A stretch of 64,000 bases of DNA from an uncultured Actinomycetes bacterium (GTDB lineage Bacteria; Actinomycetota; Actinomycetes; Nanopelagicales; Nanopelagicaceae): positions 1 to 64,000 of the forward strand of contig CAIJOY010000014.1 in NCBI GenBank assembly GCA_903822425.1. Reading direction: 5' to 3'. The position numbers and the translations under genes are program-made. Below are positions 19,108 to 26,723 of this stretch, one piece after another. The notes below the pieces were generated by a model, which did no database searches, was not told the origin of the DNA, and saw only the letters and a program-made list of their open reading frames with translations. Position 1 is the stretch's first letter. Every line of letters starts with the position of its first letter.

Positions 19108-20306
19108 TAGTTGCCTGTAGCAGTCTGGAATGCAGACTGATATTTGGTTTCATCATCGGGAGATAGGGAGGCAAAGACTTTAACTTTTGACAGCGCCGTA
19201 GCATCAGGGAAAATGTATGGGCTATTTGCCAATGCAGGATTTATTTTTTCCATCTCGGCTTGTGCCCCTTCAACTGGGCAAATGTAATTTACATATGCGG
19301 CAACCTGAGCAGCCACAGCTGGTTCGTAGTAATAGTTCATCACCATTTCAGCATTTTTGCGATGAGTTGAAGTGGAGGGAATCATCATGTTATCGCTCCA
19401 CAGAGTTCCACCACTATCTGGAACTGCAAAATCAAATTTTCCCTGATTTTCAGTTGCCAGTTGGAAGAGATCCCCGGACCAACCAATTACTGCAATGGCA
19501 TCGCCTGAAATGAGATCCTCCTTGTAGGAGTTGCCCTTTACTTGGCGAATGAAACCATCAGCTATCTTGCCTTTCAAGAAATCAATAGCGTTCATAAATT
19601 GCGCCTCGGTAAAGGCACCTGATGGGTCGACGCCTTGGTATTGCATGATGATTCCCATGGTGTCGCGCATTTCAGAGAGTACTTCAATGCGTCCCTTATT
19701 TGCTGGCGCGAATAAATCATCCAGGCTATGAACACCTTGTGGCAACTTCTCTTTATTCCAACCAAAACCGGCAAAACCAGTTTGCCATGTTAAAGAATTA
19801 TTTCGTCCTGGATCAAATCCAACATTTGCGAGCGCTGGAAGAATATTGGCCTTGTTAGGAACGCCATCGGTATCAATTGCTTGGGTATAACCCAAGCGGA
19901 TCCAACGCCCAGCCATCCAGTCAGTGAGGGTGACAATGTCATAACCAATATCTTTGCCGAGTTTTAATTGCCCAGCTACTTTGCCGTAGAAAGTATTGTT
20001 GTCATCAACATCTTCTTTGTAGGTAACATCTAATCCAGAAGATTTTTTGAAAGCCTCAAGTGTTGGATAGTTCTGTGCTTTATCGTCGTAATCTAAATAC
20101 AAGGTCCAGTTGGCCCAACGAACTATTTTTTCAGTCTCAGATGCATCGACCACCGCTGCTGCCGTGCTTTTTGCGCCTTTGGTTCCACATGCTGCAAGGA
20201 GTCCTACGGCACCAGCTCCTCCGACGCCTGCGATAAATCCGCGGCGGGATAGTTGCGCCTTGATGAGGGCGCGAGTTTCTGGTGAGAGCGGGCTATTGAT
20301 GGGCAT
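19107..20306 (-). CDS. potD: Polyamine-binding lipoprotein, PotD-like
   Basis: Extracellular substrate-binding component of the importer, 399 residues. The N terminus carries a twin-arginine motif (SRRGFI, 20-25) and then a hydrophobic stretch ending in the lipobox LAAC with Cys40. This suggests Tat export followed by lipid anchoring. The mature part fits the PotD/PotF family (KIVRWANWTLYLDYD and VIGWSGDLFQLA). GGAGCC stands seven bases before the ATG. First gene of the potDABC operon. Family similarity supports putrescine or spermidine but does not decide between them. Confidence 0.93.
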   Translation of the reverse strand: MPINSPLSPETRALIKAQLSRRGFIAGVGGAGAVGLLAACGTKGAKSTAAAVVDASETEKIVRWANWTLYLDYDDKAQNYPTLEAFKKSSGLDVTYKEDVDDNNTFYGKVAGQLKLGKDIGYDIVTLTDWMAGRWIRLGYTQAIDTDGVPNKANILPALANVGFDPGRNNSLTWQTGFAGFGWNKEKLPQGVHSLDDLFAPANKGRIEVLSEMRDTMGIIMQYQGVDPSGAFTEAQFMNAIDFLKGKIADGFIRQVKGNSYKEDLISGDAIAVIGWSGDLFQLATENQGKFDFAVPDSGGTLWSDNMMIPSTSTHRKNAEMVMNYYYEPAVAAQVAAYVNYICPVEGAQAEMEKINPALANSPYIFPDATALSKVKVFASLSPDDETKYQSAFQTATGN

Positions 20307-20373
20307 GACGGCTCCTATTCGTGGTGGTGATCATTGGTGGAAAGTTATCTGGCCTTCATTCATGGGTGGATGG

Positions 20374-20409
20374 ATCTATGCGTGAGAGTTTATGCCCTCA
20401 TGTATAGAT
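20374..20409 (-). promoter_or_regulatory. Interrupted hairpin upstream of potD
   Basis: ATCTAT (20374-20379) is complementary to ATAGAT (20404-20409), and TGAG (20383-20386) to CTCA (20397-20400), giving a two-part stem across a 10-base loop. It lies in the 127-base gap between the aldehyde dehydrogenase gene and potD, in the probable potD leader or promoter. No T-run follows, so it does not look like a terminator. It may be an operator or an mRNA structure. Confidence 0.3.
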
Positions 20410-20433
20410 TCGGCACGTATTTACAAGAAATTT

Positions 20434-21861
20434 TTATCCGTTGAGATTGGTCATGACGTGCTTAATTCGGGTGTAATCCTCAAAACCATATCCTGAGAGA
20501 TCTTTACCGTAGCCAGATCGCTTGAATCCACCGTGAGGCATTTCTGCCACTACAGGTATATGAGTGTTGATCCATACACACCCGAAATCAAAAGCCTTCG
20601 CTAGGCGCATTGCGCGACCGTGATCTCGCGTCCACACGCTCGAGGCAAGGCCATATTCGACCCCATTTGCCATGGCAATGGCCTCTTCCTCGGTAGTGAA
20701 TTTCTGCATGGTAATGACGGGCCCAAAGATTTCATTCTGGATCATCTCGTCATCTTGCTTGAGATCGGCCACAACTGTTGGAGGGAAGAAGAAGCCCGGT
20801 GTATTCAAGGCCTTTCCTCCAGCCATGATTCGAGCATGGGATGGAGCGCGATCAAGGAATCCGCTAACACGGGCTAATTGATTGGCGTTGTTTACAGGTC
20901 CCACCAAAACATCCTCATCAGGGGCTCCCATTGCAATTTTATTGGCAGCTTGGTCGGTGAGTAAGGCAACCATCTGATCATAAACTCCGGCTTGCACAAG
21001 AACGCGAGTTGCTGCTGTGCAATCTTGACCAGCGTTGAAATATCCAGCAATTGCAATACCTTCAGCAGCTGCTTCTAAGTTGGCATCATCGAAAACAACT
21101 ACAGGTGCTTTCCCGCCAAGTTCCAGATGCACGCGCTTTAATTGTTGTGAAGCAGCAGATGCCACTTCCATACCTGCGCGCACTGATCCGGTGATGGAAA
21201 CCATCGCGGGCGTCTTATGGTCAACAAGGGCGCGACCAGTATCGCGTTCGCCACAAACAACGTTTATCACACCAGCTGGCAAGAACTCTGACATGACCTT
21301 AGCCATGAAAAGAGTTGAGGCTGGTGTTGTATCACTTGGTTTAAGAACTACAGTATTTCCTGCTGCAATTGCAGGGGCCCACTTCCACACTGCCATCATC
21401 ATGGGATAGTTCCAAGGTGTCACTTGCGCACAGACGCCGATGGGTTCGCGACGAATCATTGATGTCATTCCGTGCATGTATTCACCAGCAGATTTACCTT
21501 CTAAATTGCGAGCAGCACCAGCAAAAAATCTAATTTGATCGATCATCGGTGGGATTTCTTCTGACGTGGTGATTCCCAGTGGCTTGCCAGTGTTGCGCGA
21601 TTCAATGGCAACGATTTCAGCCGAACGAGACTCAAGGGCGTCAGCAATTTTCAAGAGAGCTCTCTGGCGCTCACTCGGTGTGGAATCTCTCCATCCCTCA
21701 AAAGCCCGTGCAGCAGATTTCATAGCGGCATCAACATCTGCAGCGTTGGAGTTAGGTGCTTGTGCATACACCTGACCGGTAGCAGGGTTGGTGATAGGTG
21801 TTGTGGCACCTGATGTGCTCGCTACTTCTGCTCCATTGATGATGTTGGAGAACTGCTCCAT
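20434..21861 (-). CDS. Aldehyde dehydrogenase, aminobutyraldehyde dehydrogenase type
   Basis: NAD(P)-dependent aldehyde dehydrogenase of 475 residues. LELGGKAPVVVFDDANLE carries the general-base glutamate, and GQDCTAAT the catalytic cysteine (Cys281). NPATGQVY near the N terminus and the C-terminal PHGGFKRSGYGKDLSGYG are family hallmarks. The best functional guess from sequence type and neighbours is oxidation of 4-aminobutyraldehyde to GABA; betaine aldehyde dehydrogenase is a close alternative. I start at the ATG at 21861, preceded by AAGGAG; the longer frame upstream reads the divergent promoter region. It is divergent from the Lrp regulator gene. Confidence 0.88.
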   Translation of the reverse strand: MEQFSNIINGAEVASTSGATTPITNPATGQVYAQAPNSNAADVDAAMKSAARAFEGWRDSTPSERQRALLKIADALESRSAEIVAIESRNTGKPLGITTSEEIPPMIDQIRFFAGAARNLEGKSAGEYMHGMTSMIRREPIGVCAQVTPWNYPMMMAVWKWAPAIAAGNTVVLKPSDTTPASTLFMAKVMSEFLPAGVINVVCGERDTGRALVDHKTPAMVSITGSVRAGMEVASAASQQLKRVHLELGGKAPVVVFDDANLEAAAEGIAIAGYFNAGQDCTAATRVLVQAGVYDQMVALLTDQAANKIAMGAPDEDVLVGPVNNANQLARVSGFLDRAPSHARIMAGGKALNTPGFFFPPTVVADLKQDDEMIQNEIFGPVITMQKFTTEEEAIAMANGVEYGLASSVWTRDHGRAMRLAKAFDFGCVWINTHIPVVAEMPHGGFKRSGYGKDLSGYGFEDYTRIKHVMTNLNG

Positions 21862-22037
21862 GGTCTGGCTCCTTCTTGAGGTTGATGTGGGGAGAGTACG
21901 CCCAAATGAGCGTGTTTGGGTAGCAGTGCTACGAATTTGCCATATTTTTGCCCCACATGCTGCGGATATCGTCGTAAAAAGCGCAAAATTCTGCGGATTC
22001 CTTTGCTTTTCTCTCAGGAGTACGGAAGAGTGTCGGG
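21862..22037. promoter_or_regulatory. Divergent control region with three inverted repeats
   Basis: The 176 bases between the aldehyde dehydrogenase and Lrp-type regulator genes contain CCCAAA-N8-TTTGGG (21901-21920), TAGCAGTGCTA (21921-21931) and CGCAAAATTCTGCG (21982-21995, 12 of 14 positions symmetric). Lrp/AsnC proteins usually bind several spaced imperfect palindromes in front of their own and neighbouring genes, which fits this layout. Which repeat is used is unknown. Confidence 0.5.
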
Positions 22038-22496
22038 GTGGCAACAAAACACCGTCAGCTCCTAGATGACACCTCCAAGGCGATCATCGAACAGCTGCAG
22101 ATCGATGGGCGAAAGCCCTATGCAGCCATTGGGCTGGCAGTGGGCTTATCTGAGGCGGCGGTGCGACAGCGCATCGCCAAACTCATTGAGTCTGGGGTCA
22201 TGCAGGTAGTTGCCATCACAGACCCACTGACCGTGGGCTCCTATCGCATGGCAATGGTCGGAATCAAAGTTGAAGGAGATCTCACCGCAGTAGCAGATCA
22301 ACTCGCGCACTATAAAGAAGTCGACTACGTCCTTGTGACATCAGGCGGTTTTGATGTGATGTGCGAAGTAATTTGTAATGACGATGAACACCTTCTTGAA
22401 CTCTTACAACGCATCCGCGCGATTCCGTCGGTACGTAGTACCGAAAGCTTTATCTATCTAAAGTTGCGTAAGCAACTTTATAACTGGGGAACTTAA
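22038..22496 (+). CDS. Lrp/AsnC family transcriptional regulator
   Basis: DNA-binding regulator of 152 residues. The N-terminal helix-turn-helix covers about 10-58 (DDTSKAIIEQLQIDGRKPYA, then LSEAAVRQRIAKLIESGVM). A RAM ligand-binding domain follows from about 68 to 140 (VDYVLVTSGGFDVMCEVIC). The start is GTG, with GGAG upstream. It is the first gene of a five-gene plus-strand run and divergent from the aldehyde dehydrogenase gene. It probably senses an amino acid or amine and controls the polyamine genes on both sides; the effector is not known. Confidence 0.9.
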   Translation: MATKHRQLLDDTSKAIIEQLQIDGRKPYAAIGLAVGLSEAAVRQRIAKLIESGVMQVVAITDPLTVGSYRMAMVGIKVEGDLTAVADQLAHYKEVDYVLVTSGGFDVMCEVICNDDEHLLELLQRIRAIPSVRSTESFIYLKLRKQLYNWGT

Positions 22497-22499
22497 CAA

Positions 22500-23918
22500 A
22501 TGGCAACAACGACAACCTTCGACAATGTACAACGATTCGAATCAGACCTTGATTCAAATTGGTCTAATCGTGCAAAGCAGCATCTTTGGATGCACTTTTC
22601 GCGCATGGGCGCATATGACGACGGCGGCTCCATACCGATTATCGTAAAAGGTGAAGGACAATATATTTATGATGATCGTGGCAAGAAATACTTTGATGGA
22701 ATTTCCTCCCTTTTCGCTGTTCAAATTGGACATGGACGAAAAGAAATGGCTCAAGCCTACGCACAGCAAGTAGAGGAGATTGCATACTTTCCTGTTTGGT
22801 CCTATGCCAACCCTCGCAACATTGAATTATCCGAACGTTTGGCAGCGCTAGCACCTGGAGATCTCAACCACGTCTTTTTTTCTTCATCTGGAGGCGAAGC
22901 TGTTGAGACAGCAGCAAAGCTCATTAAGCAATACTTTAAATTAACTGGCAAGCCGCTGAAGCATAAAATTATTAGTCGTCACGTGGCCTACCATGGCACT
23001 ACTCAAGGCGCTCTCTCTATTACAGGTATTCCTGCAGCTAAACAATATTTTGAGCCACTCATCGCAGGTCACCACAAAGTTCCAAATACCAACTTCTATC
23101 GTGCGCCTTTAAATCATCGTGATTCATTTGAAGAATTCGGTCAATGGGCCGCAAACCGCATTGAAGAAGCTATCTTGTTTGAGGGCCAAGACACTGTGGC
23201 TGCTGTATTTGTTGAACCCGTACAAAATTCTGGCGGCTGCTTTCCACCTCCCCCAGGCTACTTACAGCGAGTTCGCGAGATTTGCGACCAGTACGACGTC
23301 ATCATGGTCTGCGATGAAACCATCAATGGTTTTGGACGTATCGGTGAATTCTTTGCCTCCACTCGTTACGGAGTGGTTCCAGACATCATCACCTGCGGAA
23401 AGGGAATGACTTCTGGCTACTTCCCTATGGGAGCAATGATTGCTAACGAGCGCCTCTACGAACCATTCCGTAAGGGAACAACTTCATTTCTGCATGGCTT
23501 CACATTCGGTGGGCATCCAGCTGGCGCAGCAGTTGCACTGAAGAATCTGGAAATCATGGACCGGGAAAACATCAACGAGAATGTTCGCAATAACGAAGCG
23601 GCCTTCAAATCTACGATTGAGAAGTTATACGATCTGCCTATCGTTGGAGATATTCGAGGTGCTGGGTATTTCATCGCAGTCGAATTAGTAAAAGATAAAG
23701 TAACTCGCGAAACATTTACGGCTGATGAGAGTGAAAAACTTCTCAGAGGGTTCCTATCCAAGGCACTCTTTGATAACGGGCTCTACTGTCGAGCAGATGA
23801 TCGAGGAGACCCTGTTATCCAACTGGCCCCTCCTCTGACATCAACACAGGTTCACTTTGACGAAATTGAATCGATTTTGCGAACAGTTCTCACTGAAGCT
23901 GCATCCATCATTGCCTGA
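22500..23918 (+). CDS. Class III omega-aminotransferase, putrescine/diamine type
   Basis: PLP-dependent aminotransferase of 472 residues resembling diamine (putrescine)-pyruvate aminotransferases such as SpuC. Visible are the N-terminal aromatic segment KQHLWMHFSRM, SSSGGEAVETAAKL, the cofactor-contacting CDETINGFGR and the Schiff-base lysine in TCGKGMTSGYFPMGA (Lys301). It probably converts putrescine to 4-aminobutyraldehyde, feeding the divergent aldehyde dehydrogenase. It begins three bases after the regulator gene and ends in a TGATG overlap with the next gene. Taurine- or beta-alanine-pyruvate aminotransferase are alternatives. Confidence 0.86.
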   Translation: MATTTTFDNVQRFESDLDSNWSNRAKQHLWMHFSRMGAYDDGGSIPIIVKGEGQYIYDDRGKKYFDGISSLFAVQIGHGRKEMAQAYAQQVEEIAYFPVWSYANPRNIELSERLAALAPGDLNHVFFSSSGGEAVETAAKLIKQYFKLTGKPLKHKIISRHVAYHGTTQGALSITGIPAAKQYFEPLIAGHHKVPNTNFYRAPLNHRDSFEEFGQWAANRIEEAILFEGQDTVAAVFVEPVQNSGGCFPPPPGYLQRVREICDQYDVIMVCDETINGFGRIGEFFASTRYGVVPDIITCGKGMTSGYFPMGAMIANERLYEPFRKGTTSFLHGFTFGGHPAGAAVALKNLEIMDRENINENVRNNEAAFKSTIEKLYDLPIVGDIRGAGYFIAVELVKDKVTRETFTADESEKLLRGFLSKALFDNGLYCRADDRGDPVIQLAPPLTSTQVHFDEIESILRTVLTEAASIIA

Positions 23919-24553
23919 TGAGCGATCGTACGAAGGTTCATCGATCACCGCACAAGCAGAACTTTGATCCGCAGCTAGCGCAATCAATAATTGATCGCGC
24001 AATCATTGCGCATGTCGGTATCACAGTTGATGGACAGACCTATGTGTTGCCAGTTGCTTGTGCACCATTTAAAGGAGAACTACTTCTCCATGGTTCTAAT
24101 GCCTCACGAATGTTCAAAGCGCTTATGGATGGCGCCTCGGCTTGCATAACAATTACTCACCTTAAAGGGTTGGTCTTGGCTCGCTCATCTTTTGAATCTT
24201 CGATGCATTATGAATCGTTGATGGCTTTGGGCAAGGGTCGCACTCTTGAGGCGGATGAAAAATTAGCCGCACTTGACGCGCTCACAGATCATCTCTTCCC
24301 AGGGCGGCGCAAAGAGCTACGAAAATCCCTCACCCAAGAAGTTCTCGCTACATCCATTGTTGCTTTTCCCTTGAATGAAATCAGCGTCAAAATTTCCGAT
24401 GGGGATCCAGTAGATAATGAGATGGATGCAGATGCAGATGTGTGGGCTGGCGTTTTGCCTATGAAAATTATCTACACAACTCCGGTTGCAGCTCAGAATT
24501 TGAAACCAGGAATCCCGATACCTGAATATATCGCCACATGGATTCCTGGATAA
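23918..24553 (+). CDS. Pyridoxamine 5'-phosphate oxidase family flavin protein
   Basis: 211-residue protein with the split-barrel flavin-binding fold seen in NimA-like and PNPOx-like proteins (AHVGITVDGQTYVLPVACAPFKGELLLHGS, in two parts near residues 32-61, then MFKALMDGASACITIT). The ATG overlaps the aminotransferase stop (TGATG), so the two are translationally coupled. Its role is unknown. It may protect or recycle cofactor, or reduce a reactive intermediate of amine breakdown. True PdxH activity is not supported by visible motifs. Confidence 0.78.
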   Translation: MSDRTKVHRSPHKQNFDPQLAQSIIDRAIIAHVGITVDGQTYVLPVACAPFKGELLLHGSNASRMFKALMDGASACITITHLKGLVLARSSFESSMHYESLMALGKGRTLEADEKLAALDALTDHLFPGRRKELRKSLTQEVLATSIVAFPLNEISVKISDGDPVDNEMDADADVWAGVLPMKIIYTTPVAAQNLKPGIPIPEYIATWIPG

Positions 24554-24563
24554 AGATCTGACC

Positions 24564-25871
24564 ATGAGCCTATGGTGGAAGCAGGTAGATCATCCGGATT
24601 TTTCTCCAGGCACATTGGATCAACAGTGGGATCTTGTCATCGTCGGAGGCGGATTTAGTGGTCTGTGGAGTGCGTATCACGCCCTCGCCATCGATCCATC
24701 GCTCAAGATTGCAGTACTTGAACAATCTCGCATCGGCACTGGAGCAAGTGGCAGAAACGGTGGTTGGGCATCTGCTTTGTACCCGCTGGCTAATGAGAAG
24801 TTAGCAAGGCATTCAAGCCAAGAATCAATCGATCAGTTGCACAAACAGCTGCAGGGATCTATCGATGAGATTGGCAACTTCGCCAAAGAACATGACATTG
24901 AATGCGGTTTTCATAAAGGAGGCAGACTCTCTTTCGCGCGCAATGGAGGTCAACTTAAGCGCTTGGCTGATGAACGCGAAAGTGATGAAACTTTCCTAAG
25001 TACACATGATTCTGATGCTCGTATCCATATGAGTAAGAATTTAGGAGCCAATTACTCCCCCCATTGCGCAGCACTTAATCCTGCAGCCCTCATCGTGGGT
25101 CTTGCCCAACACCTGGAAACACGCGGCGTTTCACTTTTTGAAAACACTCTCGCGCAATTTGATGCAAAAAATAATGTCTCTGTTAATGGTCGAGCAATCA
25201 AGACTTCGGCAGTAGTGCGAGCCACTGAGGCTTATCAAGAGGGAACTCGCAAACAAATTCCTGTCTATTCCCTAATGATCGCAACAGATCCCTTGCCAGA
25301 CAAAGTTCTCAAACTTATCGGCGGTGAAAACCGTGAAACCTTTGCCGATGGATCCCACGTGGTCAATTACGCCCAACGCACTTCCGATGGTCGCTTAGCA
25401 TTAGGTGGACGCGGAGCCCCTTATACCTGGGGATCTCAACGCAATGACAAAGCAGAAGTTAATAAGCGAATTCATGCTCACCTTCGCACGATGGCGCGCG
25501 AATGGTTTCCCGTTTTACACGACTACGATTTCCCTCACTCTTGGGGTGGCGCAGTTGCGATCACTCGAGATTGGTCCCCCTATGTTCGCTGGGACGGAAA
25601 ATATGGTGAACTCGGAGGCTATGTAGGAGATGGCGTAACCCTTTCCTACCTTGCAGCAGCAGCAATGGCAGATTTACTCACACACACTCAATCCGTGCGA
25701 ACTTCATTACCCTTTGTTCAAAGGAGCAACCCAAAATGGGAGCCAGAACCGTTGCGTTGGCTAGCGATTAATTCTGCCATTGCACTTTCCTCGGTATCTG
25801 ATCACGAAGAAAATCTAACGCAGCGCCCAAGTTTGCTCATGAAAGCTCTTGCACCGATAATCGGCAAATGA
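24564..25871 (+). CDS. FAD-dependent amine oxidoreductase (DAO family), second copy
   Basis: 435-residue flavoprotein with the dinucleotide-binding motif VGGGFSGLW (27-35), GTGASGRNGGWAS and a C-terminal HSWGGAVAITRDWSPYV. It shares its layout with the enzyme at 14747-16159 but diverges strongly, so the two are old paralogues rather than a recent duplication. Substrate is unknown; a polyamine or N-substituted amine is likely from context. It starts 10 bases after the split-barrel gene and its stop overlaps the EamA gene by four bases. Confidence 0.82.
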   Translation: MSLWWKQVDHPDFSPGTLDQQWDLVIVGGGFSGLWSAYHALAIDPSLKIAVLEQSRIGTGASGRNGGWASALYPLANEKLARHSSQESIDQLHKQLQGSIDEIGNFAKEHDIECGFHKGGRLSFARNGGQLKRLADERESDETFLSTHDSDARIHMSKNLGANYSPHCAALNPAALIVGLAQHLETRGVSLFENTLAQFDAKNNVSVNGRAIKTSAVVRATEAYQEGTRKQIPVYSLMIATDPLPDKVLKLIGGENRETFADGSHVVNYAQRTSDGRLALGGRGAPYTWGSQRNDKAEVNKRIHAHLRTMAREWFPVLHDYDFPHSWGGAVAITRDWSPYVRWDGKYGELGGYVGDGVTLSYLAAAAMADLLTHTQSVRTSLPFVQRSNPKWEPEPLRWLAINSAIALSSVSDHEENLTQRPSLLMKALAPIIGK

Positions 25872-26716
25872 GAAGAAAGCGTTACGGGGCACTTGTTCTA
25901 GCTGGATTCTTCTTCGGAACAACCGGTACCGCACAAGCGCTAGGTCCTGATGGCCTCTCCCCGCTCGCCGTCGGCAGTGCCAGATTAATTTGCGGTGCAC
26001 TCTTGCTCTGGGCTTTTACGAAGTTCACCCCTACAAACACAATCAGAATGCCACTGCCTCAATTGTGGTTGGCTGCCATTGGCTTTGCCATGTATCAATT
26101 GACATTCTTCTCTGCAGTCAAAAGTACTGGTGTATCGATTGGAACAGTTACAGCACTTGGCAGTGCCCCTGCTTTGACTGGAGTAATTGCGTGGATACTC
26201 AATCGAGAGAAACCTTCACGACATTGGTTTTTTGCCACAGTACTGACAACAGTGGGCATTGTTTTTCTGAGTAACGCCAAAGGATTTTCGCATTTTAACG
26301 TTGCCGGCTTTGCAATGGCCATCGGTGCGGGCGCATCTTTCTCCCTCTTTGCCGTTACCAGCAAACAAGGGCTCAAAAGTGGAATTGGGACTACCCAAGC
26401 GATGTCTCAAATATTCTTGCTCTCTGCTCTGCTAGCTTCTCCATTCTTATTTGTAGGAGATTTTGCTCCTCTGCTTTCTACCTCTGGCGTATCGATGATT
26501 CTCTGGTTAGGTCTAGTGCCCACAGCACTTGCCTACATTGCCTATGGGTATGGACTACATGGGGTGCGTGCAAGCACATCATCAACGCTCATACTTTCAG
26601 AGCCAGCGACGGCAACACTTTTAGCAGCACTGGTGTTAGGTGAATCATTGAACGTGCAATCTTGGGTTGGCATTGCGATTATCATCGCAGGCCTTGCTTA
26701 TCTCTCGCGAGAATAA
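25868..26716 (+). CDS. EamA/DMT family transporter
   Basis: Membrane protein of 282 residues with about ten hydrophobic helices in two EamA repeats (first around 10-135, second around 150-280). Typical segments are FFGTTGTAQALGP at the start and LILSEPATATLLAALVLGE in the second repeat. Drug/metabolite family members usually export amino acids, amines or other small molecules. Last gene of the regulator-led run (ATGA overlap with the gene before). It could export an excess amine or product, but the substrate cannot be read from sequence. Confidence 0.85.
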   Translation: MRRKRYGALVLAGFFFGTTGTAQALGPDGLSPLAVGSARLICGALLLWAFTKFTPTNTIRMPLPQLWLAAIGFAMYQLTFFSAVKSTGVSIGTVTALGSAPALTGVIAWILNREKPSRHWFFATVLTTVGIVFLSNAKGFSHFNVAGFAMAIGAGASFSLFAVTSKQGLKSGIGTTQAMSQIFLLSALLASPFLFVGDFAPLLSTSGVSMILWLGLVPTALAYIAYGYGLHGVRASTSSTLILSEPATATLLAALVLGESLNVQSWVGIAIIIAGLAYLSRE

Positions 26717-26723
26717 AGGACTG

